A stretch of 64,000 nucleotides of DNA from Rhodobacterales bacterium (GCA_003249215.1 QKJR01000021.1:16093-80092), one strand, 5' to 3'. Counted from the first letter of the stretch, positions 7,798 to 16,795 are shown. Numbers and translations: made by a program. The notes: generated by a model from the sequence alone, not told the origin.

Positions 7798-9387
7798 ATG
7801 TCCGACTTCGAAAAATGGAAGGCTCTGCTGCTCGGCGGCGCCCTGAACCGCCGGGATTTCCTCGCGGGTGCTGCGGCGCTGGCGGGGACGGCGGGGCTGT
7901 CCGCTGGCCTGGCGCCGCGCGCCGCACATGCCGAACCCAAGCGCGGAGGGCATATGCGCCTCGGGCTTGGCAGTGGCTCCACCAACGACACGCTCAACCC
8001 GTGGAACTACCCCGACGCCTTCACGACGATGCTGGGCTATGGCTGTCTCGGAAACTGCCTTGTCGAAGTGGATGCCGAGGGCAATGCCGTGGGCGATCTG
8101 GCCGAAAGCTTCGCTGCCTCGGATGATCAGAAGACCTGGACCTTCCGGCTGCGGGAGGGGCTGAGCTTCCACGACGGGCGTCCGGTGCGTGCCGAGGACG
8201 TGGTCGCCTCGATCCGCTTCCACATGACGCCCGAGTCGACTTCGGCGGCCAAGAGCCTGCTGGCCAACATTACCGACATCACGGCCACAGAGGCCGGCGA
8301 AGTGGTCTTCGTGCTCGGCGATGGGGCGACCGACTTCCCCTATTTCCTCGCGACGGTGCTGCTCGTCATCATGCCGTCCGAGGGCGGTGTCGTGGATTGG
8401 CAATCGGGCATCCGCACCGGCCCGTTCGTGCTGGAGGAGTTCGAGCCGGGGGTGCGAGCGAAACTGCGCCGCTTCGAGGGCTATCACAAGCCGGGCCTGC
8501 CCTATGCCGACAGTTGCGAATTGCTCTCGATCCCGGATACGACGGCGCGCACCAATGCGCTCCTGAGTGGCGATGTTCATTATGTGGACCGCCTCGACAT
8601 GCGCACGCTCGGGCTGCTGGGGCGCAAGCCGGACATCCGGATCCTCAACATCCCCGGCTATGCGCATTACTACTTCTCGATGTTGAACGATGTGCCGCCC
8701 TTTGACGATCCCAACGTGCGGATGGCGCTCAAATACGCGATCGATCGCGAGGATATCCTCGCCAAGGTGCTGCAGGGCTATGGCTCGGTCGGCAATGACA
8801 ACCCGATCGCCGCATCGGTCAAATATGCCGTCGATCCGCAGCCGGTGCACAGCTACGACCCCGACACGGCACGGGAGTGGTTGAAGAAATCCGGGCTGGA
8901 GAGCCTGACGGTTGATCTGCATGTCGCCGAGGTGGGCTTTCCGGGCTGTATCGATGCGGCCGTGCTGTTCAAGGAACATGCCGCAAAGGCGGGGATCGAC
9001 ATCAACGTCATTCGCGAGCCGAGCGATGGCTACTGGGACAACGTCTGGCTGAAGAAGGGCTTTTGCGCGACTTACAGCGATGGCCGCCCGTCCTGCGACT
9101 GGAATTTCTCGGTCTTTTACGCCGCCGATGCCGCCTGGAACGATTCCCGCTGGAAAAACGCCGAGTTCGACGCGATGCTCGCCGAGGGCCGTGCCCTGCC
9201 GGACGGGGAAGAGCGCGCCGCGCTCTATGCGAAGATGCAGGATCTGGTGCAAAAGGATGGCGGCAATATCATCGTGGCCTTCAATGACTTCGTGTGTGCC
9301 CATTCCGACGCCATAGATCACGGCGCCGTCGTCGGTTTCCCGCTCAGCGATGGCTACCGGATCACCTCGCGCTGGTGGTTCAGCTGA
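7798..9387 (+). CDS. ABC transporter substrate-binding protein, family 5 (DppA/OppA-type), Tat-exported
   Basis: This 529-residue periplasmic solute-binding protein starts with a twin-arginine signal (NRRDFLAG at residues 17-24), a hydrophobic Ala/Gly stretch and an AHA-type cleavage site. The SBP_bac_5 hallmarks follow: WTFRLREGLSFHDGRPV, the DVVASIRF segment, and NVRMALKYAIDREDIL. A strong AGGAG ribosome-binding site precedes ATG 7798. The gene lies 54 nt after the amine-dehydrogenase-like flavoprotein and is followed by cognate permeases and an ATPase, so transporter and dehydrogenase form one operon. Tat export suggests cytosolic folding before secretion. The ligand could be a peptide, an opine-like compound or a methylated amine conjugate. 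It is not determinable here. Confidence 0.93.
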   Translation: MSDFEKWKALLLGGALNRRDFLAGAAALAGTAGLSAGLAPRAAHAEPKRGGHMRLGLGSGSTNDTLNPWNYPDAFTTMLGYGCLGNCLVEVDAEGNAVGDLAESFAASDDQKTWTFRLREGLSFHDGRPVRAEDVVASIRFHMTPESTSAAKSLLANITDITATEAGEVVFVLGDGATDFPYFLATVLLVIMPSEGGVVDWQSGIRTGPFVLEEFEPGVRAKLRRFEGYHKPGLPYADSCELLSIPDTTARTNALLSGDVHYVDRLDMRTLGLLGRKPDIRILNIPGYAHYYFSMLNDVPPFDDPNVRMALKYAIDREDILAKVLQGYGSVGNDNPIAASVKYAVDPQPVHSYDPDTAREWLKKSGLESLTVDLHVAEVGFPGCIDAAVLFKEHAAKAGIDINVIREPSDGYWDNVWLKKGFCATYSDGRPSCDWNFSVFYAADAAWNDSRWKNAEFDAMLAEGRALPDGEERAALYAKMQDLVQKDGGNIIVAFNDFVCAHSDAIDHGAVVGFPLSDGYRITSRWWFS

Positions 9388-9451
9388 TCCGCAGCCCGGC
9401 GCCCGGCGCAAGAGTGGCCGGGCCGATCACCTCTTGAGGACATGCGAACAT

Positions 9452-10441
9452 ATGAGATTGCATCCCATCACGCGGACGGTGTTGAGCAGGTTGATTCTCG
9501 GCCTGATGACACTGGTCCTTGTCTCGGCGCTGATCTTCATGGTGGTGGCCCTGTTGCCCGGGGATTTCGCGCGGGCGATACTCGGCCCGAACGCAACCCC
9601 GGAGACTGTCGCGGCCTTTCGTCACGAGGTCGGCCTCGACCGGCCTGCGCTGGCGCGCTATCTGGAGTGGATCAGCGGCGCCGTGCGGGGCGATTTCGGG
9701 CTGTCGTTCTCGAGCCGTTCGGGAAATACGCGCACCGTGGCCGAAATGATCCTGCCGCGGTTTCGAAATACCCTGTTCCTCGCGGGATTTGCGGCGCTGA
9801 TGGCCGTTCCCCTCGCGATTACCCTGGGCGTTCTGTCGGCCCTGTACCGCAACAGCTGGCTCGACCGGACCGTGAACGCGATGACGCTGACGTCGATTTC
9901 TCTGCCGGAATTCTTCGTCGCCTATCTGTTGATGTTCTTCTTCGTGGTGAAGATCCCGCTCTTCTACTCGTTGGCCAGCGTTGATGCGGGCACGCCGCTG
10001 GGTGAGCGTCTCTTGCGCACGGCGCTTCCCGCGCTGACCCTCGTCCTGGTCACCGTCGCCCATATGATGCGTATGGTCCGCGCCTCGATCATCGCCGTGC
10101 TGGCCAGTCCCTATATCGAGATGGCCCGGCTCAAGGGCCTGTCGCCGGCGCGGATCATCCTTCGCCACGCTCTGCCCAATGCCTGGGCCCCGATCGTTTC
10201 CGTCATCGCCGTGAACCTTGCCTATCTCATCGTCGGCGTTGTCGTGGTCGAGGTCGTCTTCGTCTATCCGGGTGTCGGGCAGCTCATGGTCGATGCGGTG
10301 TCCAAACGCGACGTTCCGGTTGTGCAGGCCTGCGCCCTGATCTTCGCGGCGACCTATATCCTGATGAACCTTGCGGCCGATATTCTGACGGTGGTGTCGA
10401 ACCCGCGCCTTCTGCATCCCAAGGAAGGCGGTGTCCGATGA
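9452..10441 (+). CDS. ABC transporter permease (DppB/OppB-type)
   Basis: This 329-residue inner-membrane permease has about six predicted transmembrane helices. The first is at residues 12-35 (after MRLHPITRTVLSRL). The family's N-terminal segment is FRHEVGLDRPALARYLEW, and the EAA loop reads YIEMARLKGLSPARIILRHALPNA at its usual site before the last helices. It pairs with the DppC-type permease, which begins on a 4-nt ATGA overlap. The ATG at 9452 is chosen because it sits after a GAGGA ribosome-binding site and directly before the conserved N-terminal helix. Confidence 0.94.
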   Translation: MRLHPITRTVLSRLILGLMTLVLVSALIFMVVALLPGDFARAILGPNATPETVAAFRHEVGLDRPALARYLEWISGAVRGDFGLSFSSRSGNTRTVAEMILPRFRNTLFLAGFAALMAVPLAITLGVLSALYRNSWLDRTVNAMTLTSISLPEFFVAYLLMFFFVVKIPLFYSLASVDAGTPLGERLLRTALPALTLVLVTVAHMMRMVRASIIAVLASPYIEMARLKGLSPARIILRHALPNAWAPIVSVIAVNLAYLIVGVVVVEVVFVYPGVGQLMVDAVSKRDVPVVQACALIFAATYILMNLAADILTVVSNPRLLHPKEGGVR

Positions 10442-11289
10442 GCAGGGCGCTCGTTTCGCACATGGTCAAGGCCTGGGGCGGTGCGCGCAACGCCCCGGTC
10501 ATGGCGCAGGTCGGGCTCGTGGTCATGATCTTCTACGCGGCGCTCGCCCTTCTCGCGCCGCTGATCGCACCCTATCCGGAGACCGCGCTGGTCGGTGGGA
10601 TGTTCGAGCCGTGGAGCGCAACTTTCCCCTTGGGGACCGATCAACTCGGGCGCGATTTTCTCTCGAGGCTTATCTATGGCGCGCGCAACACGATCGGTCT
10701 CGCGCTGGCCACGACGCTCTTGGCCTTCACAACCGGCGGGTTTCTCGGCCTTGTCGCGGCCGAGCGCGGGGGATGGGTCGACCAGGTGCTGAGCCGCATC
10801 GTCGACGTTCTCATGGCCATGCCACAGCTCATTTTCGCGCTCGTGCTGCTCACCGCTTTCGGCTCTTCGATCCTCAATCTGGTGCTGATCATCGCCGCGC
10901 TTGATGCAACCCGTGTCTTCCGTCTGGCGCGCGCGGTCGCCCTGAATGTCGTTTCGCTGGATTTCGTCGAGGCCGCGAGGCTTCAGGGCCATGGGGCGCT
11001 GCGTATCATCCTGTTCGAGGTGCTGCCGAACGTGATCCCCCCGCTCGTCGCCGAACTCGGCCTGCGTTTCTGCTTCGTCTTTCTCACGATCAGTGCGCTG
11101 TCCTTCCTCGGCATCGGGATCCAGCCGCCGACCGCGGACTGGGGGTCGATGGTGCGCGAGACTGCGGCGCTCATCAGCTATGGGGATGTGACGCCGCTGC
11201 TTCCGGCGGGGGCCATCGTCCTTCTGGCGATCGCGGTGAACTTTGTCGTCGACTGGTTTCTTCTCAAGGCAAGCGGGCTCAAGGAATGA
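10438..11289 (+). CDS. ABC transporter permease (DppC/OppC-type)
   Basis: 283 residues, inner membrane, about six helices. It carries the DppC signature FPLGTDQLGRDFLSRLIYGAR after the first periplasmic segment. The cytoplasmic EAA loop is FVEAARLQGHGALRIILFEVLPN, and the C-terminal family segment is LSFLGIGIQPPTADWGSM. It forms the heterodimeric channel with the preceding DppB-type subunit. It overlaps both neighbours by 4 nt (ATGA), so permeases and ATPase should be made in fixed ratio. Confidence 0.94.
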   Translation: MSRALVSHMVKAWGGARNAPVMAQVGLVVMIFYAALALLAPLIAPYPETALVGGMFEPWSATFPLGTDQLGRDFLSRLIYGARNTIGLALATTLLAFTTGGFLGLVAAERGGWVDQVLSRIVDVLMAMPQLIFALVLLTAFGSSILNLVLIIAALDATRVFRLARAVALNVVSLDFVEAARLQGHGALRIILFEVLPNVIPPLVAELGLRFCFVFLTISALSFLGIGIQPPTADWGSMVRETAALISYGDVTPLLPAGAIVLLAIAVNFVVDWFLLKASGLKE

Positions 11290-12962
11290 CGCAGACTGCA
11301 TCGCCGCTGCTGCGGATCAAAGGCCTCCACATCGAGGGCGAAAGCAACGGGGTCTGGCACGAGATCGTGCGCGGCATAGACCTGACGCTCAACCGGGGCG
11401 AGGTTTTGGGCCTGATCGGGGAGTCGGGGGCTGGCAAGTCCACGCTCGGCCTTGCCGCGATGGGATATACCAAGCCGGGGTGCCGGTTGACGGCGGGCTC
11501 GATCCACTTCGACGGTCAGGACCTTGCTCGGGCAGACACCCGCAGCCTGCGCGATCTGTGGGGGCGGCGGATCGCTTATGTCGCTCAGTCGGCGGCGGCG
11601 GCGTTCAACCCCGCACACCGGCTGATCGAACAGGTGATCGAGGTGCCTGTCGTGCATCGCACAAGCCTGAGCCCGGCCGCGCGCGAGGACGCCGTCACCC
11701 TGTTCCGGGACCTCCAGCTCCCGGATCCTGAACGGATCGGGCGGCGTTTTCCCCATCAGGTTTCCGGAGGACAGCTTCAGCGTGCGATGACGGCCATGGC
11801 AATGACATGCCGCCCCGATCTGATCATCTTCGATGAACCTACGACGGCACTCGATGTCAGCACCCAGATCGAGGTCATGGCCGCGATCCGAAGCGTTGTG
11901 CGCGAATTCGGAACTGCGGCGATCTACATCACGCATGACCTTGCCGTGGTGACGCAGATGGCCGACCGGCTGATGGTGCTGCGCCACGGGGAGCTTGTGG
12001 AGGAGGCGCCGACCGCAGAGATGATCGCGACGCCTCGGCAGAGCTATACCCGGTCGCTCTGGGCGGTGCAGGCGCTGCACAAGCCCGAGCGCCCGTCGGA
12101 CGGGCGCACCTTGCTCGAAGTCGACCATCTGGGCGCTCGCTATGGAAGCTTTCGCGTGCTCGACGATGTGAGCTTCTCGGTGCCCGAGGGCCGGACCGTC
12201 GCGCTCGTCGGGGAATCCGGTTCGGGCAAATCGTCGCTCGCGCGCGTGCTCACGGGGCTGTTGGCGCCCTGTGACGGACAGATCCGATACGACGGGCGGC
12301 CTCTGCCGGCACGTTTTCAGGATCGTGACCGCAGCCTGCTGCGCGAGATCCAGATGATCTACCAGTTACCGGATACGGCACTGAACCCGCGTCACCGGAT
12401 CGGCGATATCATCGGACAGCAAGTGACGCTGCATCTCGGTCTGCGCGGTGCCGCGCGTGAGCGGCGCGTCCGGGACCTGTTCGAGATGATCGAACTCAGC
12501 CCGCATCTCGCAAATCGCCTTCCCTCCGAATTGTCCGGTGGGCAGAAGCAACGTGTCTGCATCGCCCGCGCCCTTGCCGCCGAGCCCAGATTGATCATCT
12601 GCGACGAGGTCACTTCGGCTCTCGACCAGCTTGTCGCCGAGGGCATCCTGAAATTGCTGATGCGCCTGCAGGCGGAAGTCGGTGTCTCTTACCTCTACAT
12701 TACCCACGACATTGCGACGGTCGATGCCGTCGCCGATACGGTCGTTGTGATGCAGCAGGGCCGGATCGTCGAACAAGGCACCAAGGGCGATGTCCTCTCG
12801 GCACCACGGGACAGCTACACTTGCCGTCTGCTGTCATCCGTTCCGCGCATCGAGGTCGGGTGGCTCGATGCGGTGTTGTCGGGCCGCTCGGGTTCGGGTC
12901 CCCGAGCGAAAGCGGATGACGGCACAGTTTGGTCGTCGGCATGGCTGCCTCCTGCTCCCTGA
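11286..12962 (+). CDS. Fused double ABC ATPase for peptide-type transporter (DppD-DppF fusion)
   Basis: 558 residues holding two complete nucleotide-binding domains, so one polypeptide replaces the usual DppD/DppF pair. Domain 1 has Walker A GESGAGKST, signature VSGGQLQRA and Walker B LIIFDEPTTALD. Domain 2 has Walker A GESGSGKSS, signature LSGGQKQRV and Walker B LIICDEVTSALD. The residue after the catalytic Glu is Val instead of the usual Pro. The extreme C-terminus after GWLDAVL is atypical and Ser/Gly-rich. It reads into sequence that on the other strand is a decayed toxin gene, so the original stop may have been lost. It is the last gene of the amine-dehydrogenase-transporter operon. Confidence 0.93.
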   Translation: MTQTASPLLRIKGLHIEGESNGVWHEIVRGIDLTLNRGEVLGLIGESGAGKSTLGLAAMGYTKPGCRLTAGSIHFDGQDLARADTRSLRDLWGRRIAYVAQSAAAAFNPAHRLIEQVIEVPVVHRTSLSPAAREDAVTLFRDLQLPDPERIGRRFPHQVSGGQLQRAMTAMAMTCRPDLIIFDEPTTALDVSTQIEVMAAIRSVVREFGTAAIYITHDLAVVTQMADRLMVLRHGELVEEAPTAEMIATPRQSYTRSLWAVQALHKPERPSDGRTLLEVDHLGARYGSFRVLDDVSFSVPEGRTVALVGESGSGKSSLARVLTGLLAPCDGQIRYDGRPLPARFQDRDRSLLREIQMIYQLPDTALNPRHRIGDIIGQQVTLHLGLRGAARERRVRDLFEMIELSPHLANRLPSELSGGQKQRVCIARALAAEPRLIICDEVTSALDQLVAEGILKLLMRLQAEVGVSYLYITHDIATVDAVADTVVVMQQGRIVEQGTKGDVLSAPRDSYTCRLLSSVPRIEVGWLDAVLSGRSGSGPRAKADDGTVWSSAWLPPAP

Positions 12963-13152
12963 TCATCATCACCCGCAGGGCCCCCATCCTCAACCGAAGA
13001 CCCTGCCGGCCTTTCAGGGGCTTCACGTTATTGGACGGCGAGATTGGGGCCTGCGCACAGGCTTCAATCTGGGCGCGGATCAGCGCAGCGGTATTCGGGG
13101 GCATCCGCCGCAAGGCCTTGATCGCGGCTTTCGTGTAGCTGATCTGCTTAAG
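12962..13152 (-). pseudogene. Decayed RelE/ParE-superfamily toxin gene
   Basis: Translated on the minus strand, this stretch gives SYTKAAIKALRRMPPNTAAL followed, after about 20 residues, by NNVKPLKGRQGLRLRMGALRV. This is the core of a RelE/ParE mRNA-interferase or gyrase-type toxin. The fragment is broken: no start codon exists (the expected initiator position reads CTT, with an in-frame TGA four codons before it). After LRV the frame shifts by one base, and the C-terminal strand with the usual GPRGG-like ending is absent. No antitoxin gene is present where one would be expected downstream. It overlaps the 3' end of the convergent ABC ATPase gene at most marginally. Identification is by motif recognition only. 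Confidence 0.65.
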
Positions 13153-13164
13153 AACACAGGAGAC

Positions 13165-13194
13165 TCATCCGATCCGGACGCTGGTGCGTATACA
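13165..13194 (+). promoter_or_regulatory. Candidate RpoE (ECF) promoter for glutathione peroxidase-photolyase operon
   Basis: TCATCC (-35, one mismatch to the RpoE hallmark TGATCC), an 18-nt spacer, then TATACA (-10). The predicted start lies about 30 nt before the ATG at 13231, leaving room for the GGGGAGAG ribosome-binding site. The spacer length matches the other candidate RpoE sites of this island. Confidence 0.5.
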
Positions 13195-13230
13195 TTCGAC
13201 TCACATCGTTGGATTTAGGGGAGAGCTTCG

Positions 13231-13773
13231 ATGAATCGACGTCTTTTTTCGATGGGTGCACTCGCCGGACTGCTGAGCATGATGCAGCCGCTCAGCGCCG
13301 AACCCGCGCCTTCGTTCAGCTTCCCCTCGATCGACGGGGGCATCCTGGACACGGGCGAGTGGCGGGGCCAGCCGATTTTGGTGGTGAACACCGCTTCGAT
13401 GTGCGGATTCAGCGGGCAACTGGCCGACCTTCAGACGCTGCACGAAACCTATGGCCCGCGCGGGCTCGTCGTTCTGGCGGTGCCCTCCGACAGCTTCAAG
13501 CAAGAACTCTCCGACGCAAAACAGGTCAAGGAATTTTGCGCCTTGCAGTTCGGCATCACCCTGCCGATGACCGACATCCTGCCGGTGACCGGGGCGCAGG
13601 CGCATCCGTTCTATCGCTGGCTGCGCGAAACCCACGGCTTCACCCCCGGCTGGAATTTCAACAAGGTTCTGCTCGATGGCGAGGGGCAGGTGGTCGGCAC
13701 CTGGGGGCCGATCACCAAACCACTCTCGGGCGCGATCACCGAAGCCTTTATCCCGCTGCTGCCTCGGTCGTGA
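13231..13773 (+). CDS. Glutathione peroxidase family protein, exported
   Basis: This 180-residue thiol peroxidase reduces H2O2 or lipid hydroperoxides. The catalytic motif VNTASMCGFSGQ places the peroxidatic residue at Cys58 (cysteine, not selenocysteine). The family's WNFNKVLL segment, with the catalytic Trp-Asn pair, is near the C-terminus. Residues 1-23 look like a Sec signal peptide (MNRRLFSMGALAGLL, then an LSA-type cleavage site), so it probably acts in the periplasm. Its stop overlaps the GTG start of the photolyase gene (GTGA), so the two are coupled. A candidate RpoE promoter lies upstream. Together these point to a role against photo-oxidative lipid peroxidation. Confidence 0.92.
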   Translation: MNRRLFSMGALAGLLSMMQPLSAEPAPSFSFPSIDGGILDTGEWRGQPILVVNTASMCGFSGQLADLQTLHETYGPRGLVVLAVPSDSFKQELSDAKQVKEFCALQFGITLPMTDILPVTGAQAHPFYRWLRETHGFTPGWNFNKVLLDGEGQVVGTWGPITKPLSGAITEAFIPLLPRS

Positions 13774-15311
13774 GCGGCGCGCTGATCCTGATCCTCGGCG
13801 ATCAGCTCTCGCCCGGGATGTCGTCGCTGGCCGGAGCCGATCCGCGCCGCGATGTGGTCCTGATGGCCGAGGTGCTTGCCGAAGCGCGCTATGTCGATCA
13901 CCACAAGCAAAAGCTGGTGCTGGTCTTCGCCGCGATGCGCCACTTTGCCGAAGAACTGCGGTCCGCGGGCTGGCGCGTCGACTATCGGCGGCTGGGAGAG
14001 GGCTTGCCCGACCTCGAGACGGCGCTCGAACAGGCGATCGCCCGGCATGACCCGGATCAGCTCGTCGTGACCGAGCCGGGGGAATGGCGTCTGTGGCAGG
14101 CGATGCAGAGCTGGCCCGCGCGGTTCGGGCGGCCGGTCACGCTGCGCGAGGATACCCGCTTCCTGTGCAGCCGCACCGAATTCGCGGCGTGGGCCGAGGG
14201 GCGCAAGACGCTGGTGATGGAGCATTTCTATCGCCTGATGCGGCGCAAGACCGATCTGTTGATGGAGGGCGATCATCCCGCGGGCGGGCGCTGGAATTTC
14301 GACGCCGAAAACCGCGCCCCGGCGCAGGGCAGCCTGTTCCTGCCCGCCCCGCCCGCGGGCGCGCGCGATGCGATCACCACCGAGGTGCTGGCGATGGTGG
14401 CGCGCGCGTTCCCCGACAGCTTCGGCCGGATCGAGCCGTTTCACTGGCAGGTTACCCGCGCAGGCGCCGAGGCCGCGCGGGACCGCTTCCTGCGCGAGGC
14501 TCTGCCCGAGTTCGGCCGCACGCAGGATGCGATGCTGGCCGATCGGCCGTGGATGTATCATTCGCTCCTCTCGCCCTATCTCAACCTCGGGCTGCTCGAC
14601 CCGCTCGACCTGTGCCGCCGGGCCGAGGCCGAATGGCGCGCCGGCCGCGCGCCGCTTGCCGCCGTCGAGGGCTTCATCCGCCAGATCATCGGATGGCGCG
14701 AATATGTGCGGGGTGTCTATTGGCTGAAGATGCCCGAGTATGTCGAGGAAAACGCGCTCGGGGCGCGACGCCCTTTGCCTCCGTTCTATTGGACGGGCGA
14801 GACCCCGATGCGCTGTTTGGCGCAGGTGATCGGCCAGACGATCGACACGGGCTATGCTCATCACATCCAGCGCCTGATGATCACCGGCACCTATGCGCTG
14901 CTGATCGGGGCCGATCCCGCGGCGGTGCATCGCTGGTATCTGGGGGTTTATGTCGACGCCTATGAATGGGTCGAGCTGCCCAATACGCTGGGCATGTCGC
15001 AGCATGCGGATGGAGGGTTTCTGGCGACCAAGCCCTATGCCGCCAGCGCCAATTACATCGACCGGATGTCGGATTACTGTCAGGGCTGCGCCTTTGATCC
15101 CAAGGCCCGGACCGGGGTGCGCGCCTGCCCGTGGAATGCGCTCTACTGGGAATTCATCGCCCGCCATGCCGAGAGATGGGCCGGCAACCCACGCATGGCC
15201 TTGGCCCTGCGCAGCTGGCGCGCCAAGCCCGAGCCCGAGCAACTGGCGCTGCGCGCCGCCGCGGCCGCGCATCTGGCCGAGCTGGATGCCGCGCCCCCCT
15301 ATGCGCCCTGA
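13770..15311 (+). CDS. phrB: FeS-type bacterial cryptochrome/photolyase (PhrB/CryB-like)
   Basis: 513 residues. It belongs to the FeS-BCP class, whose known members repair (6-4) photoproducts or act as cryptochromes and bind FAD, a lumazine-type antenna and a 4Fe-4S cluster. The N-terminal antenna domain starts [10 protein letters not shown]. The four cluster cysteines are visible at 349, 437, 440 and 453, each exactly one lower than in Agrobacterium PhrB. The active-site His pair is at 364-365. The C-terminal FAD domain includes [17 protein letters not shown]. The GTG start at 13770 (GTGA overlap with the peroxidase stop) gives the family N-terminus. Reading further upstream would overlap the peroxidase in another frame. 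Its 3' end overlaps the convergent DUF2256 gene by 13 nt. Confidence 0.93.
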   Translation: MSGALILILGDQLSPGMSSLAGADPRRDVVLMAEVLAEARYVDHHKQKLVLVFAAMRHFAEELRSAGWRVDYRRLGEGLPDLETALEQAIARHDPDQLVVTEPGEWRLWQAMQSWPARFGRPVTLREDTRFLCSRTEFAAWAEGRKTLVMEHFYRLMRRKTDLLMEGDHPAGGRWNFDAENRAPAQGSLFLPAPPAGARDAITTEVLAMVARAFPDSFGRIEPFHWQVTRAGAEAARDRFLREALPEFGRTQDAMLADRPWMYHSLLSPYLNLGLLDPLDLCRRAEAEWRAGRAPLAAVEGFIRQIIGWREYVRGVYWLKMPEYVEENALGARRPLPPFYWTGETPMRCLAQVIGQTIDTGYAHHIQRLMITGTYALLIGADPAAVHRWYLGVYVDAYEWVELPNTLGMSQHADGGFLATKPYAASANYIDRMSDYCQGCAFDPKARTGVRACPWNALYWEFIARHAERWAGNPRMALALRSWRAKPEPEQLALRAAAAAHLAELDAAPPYAP

Positions 15312-15463
15312 TCTGCACTGTGCTTCCCGCGCGCCCCACGGCAGCGATCCGAGCAATAGCGCACCTGCTCCCAGTCCCGCGCCCATTTGCGCCGCCAGCT
15401 GAACGGCCGTCCGCAGACCGCGCAGGTCTTGGTAGGCACGTCGGATTTGCGCCGGGCCTTCAC
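15299..15463 (-). CDS. DUF2256 small four-cysteine (zinc-ribbon-like) protein
   Basis: 54 residues from a GTG start. The pattern is [15 protein letters not shown], then a [11 protein letters not shown] segment. The cysteines are at 14, 17, 37 and 41, a CxxC...CxxxC arrangement that suggests one zinc ion. The sequence matches the uncharacterised DUF2256 family, which is commonly encoded beside FeS-type photolyases and cryptochromes. The start overlaps the SDR gene's stop (GTGA), so it is translated with that gene. Its 3' end overlaps the photolyase gene tail-to-tail by 13 nt. The function is unknown. The neighbourhood suggests a link to light or oxidative stress. Confidence 0.85.
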   Translation of the reverse strand: MKARRKSDVPTKTCAVCGRPFSWRRKWARDWEQVRYCSDRCRGARGKHSADQGA

Positions 15464-16122
15464 CACTCCACCCTCTGCCCCTTCCAGTCCCAGAAGCTGC
15501 CGGTGTCGGCCGGGGTCAGCCGGTCGATGACCGCCAGAAGCGCCTGCGCCGACTGTTGCGCCGGGATCCGGGGATGAGTGGCGGCGTAGGGGGCGCTCAG
15601 ATCGGTCGCGACGGTGCCCGGATGCAGGGCCACGACGATCGCCTCGGGGCGCTTGCGGGCGATCTCGATGGCGGCGGTGCGGATGATCTGGTTCTGCGCG
15701 GCTTTTGCGGCGCGGTAACTGATCCAGCCGCCCAGACGGTTATCCCCGATCGAGCCCACCCGCGCCGACAGCGAGGCGAAGACGCTCCGCCCCGATCGGT
15801 GCAGCAACGGCGTGAAATAGCGCAGCGCCAGCGCGACCCCGGTTGCGTTCAACGCGAATTGCGCCGCCATCGCCTGAGCGTCGATCGCGTTCAGGCTCTT
15901 CTCGGGGCGATCGGCGCCGATCTGCAGGGCCCCGGTCGCGTTGAAGATCAAATCGAAGCTTCCCTCCAGCGTCCGGGCGATCCGCGCGACGCTGGCCTGA
16001 TCGGTCAGATCGAGCCCCTGATCGCGCCGCGACAGGCCAATCACCTCGGCACCACGCCCGCGCAACGCCTGCACGAGGGCGTCGCCGATCCCCCCGCTTG
16101 CCCCCAGAACCAGTGCTCTCAT
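15460..16122 (-). CDS. Short-chain dehydrogenase/reductase (C-factor-like SDR)
   Basis: 220 residues with a Rossmann fold. The NAD(P)-binding motif GASGGIG is near residue 8, NATG is at the expected NAG position, and the active-site Ser and YRAAK (Tyr-x3-Lys) are present. Length and compactness resemble the C-factor/CsgA-like SDR group. The substrate is unknown. It forms a two-gene unit with the DUF2256 gene (4-nt overlap) and lies inside the photo-oxidative stress island. No convincing RpoE promoter is seen directly upstream on this strand. Confidence 0.88.
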   Translation of the reverse strand: MRALVLGASGGIGDALVQALRGRGAEVIGLSRRDQGLDLTDQASVARIARTLEGSFDLIFNATGALQIGADRPEKSLNAIDAQAMAAQFALNATGVALALRYFTPLLHRSGRSVFASLSARVGSIGDNRLGGWISYRAAKAAQNQIIRTAAIEIARKRPEAIVVALHPGTVATDLSAPYAATHPRIPAQQSAQALLAVIDRLTPADTGSFWDWKGQRVEW

Positions 16123-16213
16123 CGCCTTCTCCCCGTCCGCGCGCGCTTGGCGCCTTGCCGGTTCAAGTCTGCGTTACCCGGGCCGGTTTTGGCCCCAAAA
16201 CGCCCGCGCCATA

Positions 16214-16243
16214 TGAACCGTTGCGCTCTCATCTCCGTAACCA
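16214..16243 (+). promoter_or_regulatory. Candidate RpoE (ECF) promoter for the fasciclin gene
   Basis: TGAACC (-35, one mismatch to TGATCC), an 18-nt spacer and TAACCA (-10), about 60 nt before the fasciclin ATG. Fasciclin-domain genes are known members of the singlet-oxygen/RpoE response in Rhodobacter, which supports this reading. Confidence 0.5.
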
Positions 16244-16309
16244 AACCAAGGAAAGCACGAGGGTGCTTCCTGTCCACAGCAGAGCTGACACAGAGAGAGG
16301 AGACTTCAG

Positions 16310-16795
16310 ATGCTGCGCAATTTCATGATGGCCACCACCGCCACGATGATGCTCGCCGGACCTGCCCTTGCCGATGGTCACAAGGTCGACATCGTCGATA
16401 CCGCGGTTGCGGCGGGTGATTTCACGACGCTGGTGGCGGCGGTTCAGGCGGCCGGGCTGGCCGACACGCTCAAGGGTGAGGGGCCCTTCACCGTCTTTGC
16501 GCCGACCGATGCCGCCTTTGCCGCGCTGCCCGAAGGCACGGTCGAGGGTCTGCTCAAGCCGGAAAACAAGGATCAGCTGGTCGGCATCCTGACCTATCAC
16601 GTGGTGCCCGGCGCGGTGAAATCCACGGATCTGACCGAAGGCATGAGTGCCGCCACCGTGCAGGGCGCGCCGGTCACCTTCTCGCTCGAGGGCGGGGCAA
16701 TGATCAACGGCGCCAAGATCACGGCCGCCGATATCGAGGCGTCGAACGGCGTGATCCATGTGATCGACACGGTGATCATGCCGCCGGCCAATTGA
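16310..16795 (+). CDS. Secreted fasciclin (FAS1) domain protein
   Basis: 161 residues. A Sec signal peptide covers residues 1-22 (cleavage after PALA). The rest is a single FAS1 domain with the H1 motif [15 protein letters not shown] and the H2 motif [12 protein letters not shown], plus the YHVVPG segment. FAS1 proteins mediate adhesion or envelope interactions, and the bacterial role is poorly known. The gene has a strong AGAGAGGAGA ribosome-binding site, a candidate RpoE promoter upstream and a hairpin terminator directly downstream. It is therefore a single-gene transcription unit. Confidence 0.93.
   Translation: MLRNFMMATTATMMLAGPALADGHKVDIVDTAVAAGDFTTLVAAVQAAGLADTLKGEGPFTVFAPTDAAFAALPEGTVEGLLKPENKDQLVGILTYHVVPGAVKSTDLTEGMSAATVQGAPVTFSLEGGAMINGAKITAADIEASNGVIHVIDTVIMPPAN

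Noticed and set aside
6034..9411. A 1,125-codon antisense open frame across the amine-dehydrogenase and binding-protein genes
   Set aside because: It is a shadow of two well-supported genes on the other strand, with no ribosome-binding site or domain.
13209..13769. Upstream extension of the photolyase reading frame through the peroxidase gene
   Set aside because: The peroxidase occupies another frame with a signal peptide and catalytic motif. The photolyase family N-terminus begins exactly at GTG 13770.
16186..16201. Palindrome GTTTTGG-CC-CCAAAAC upstream of the fasciclin gene
   Set aside because: Noted as a possible operator, but there is no regulator next door and it lies upstream of the better supported RpoE-type promoter. 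A single short palindrome is not enough to call.
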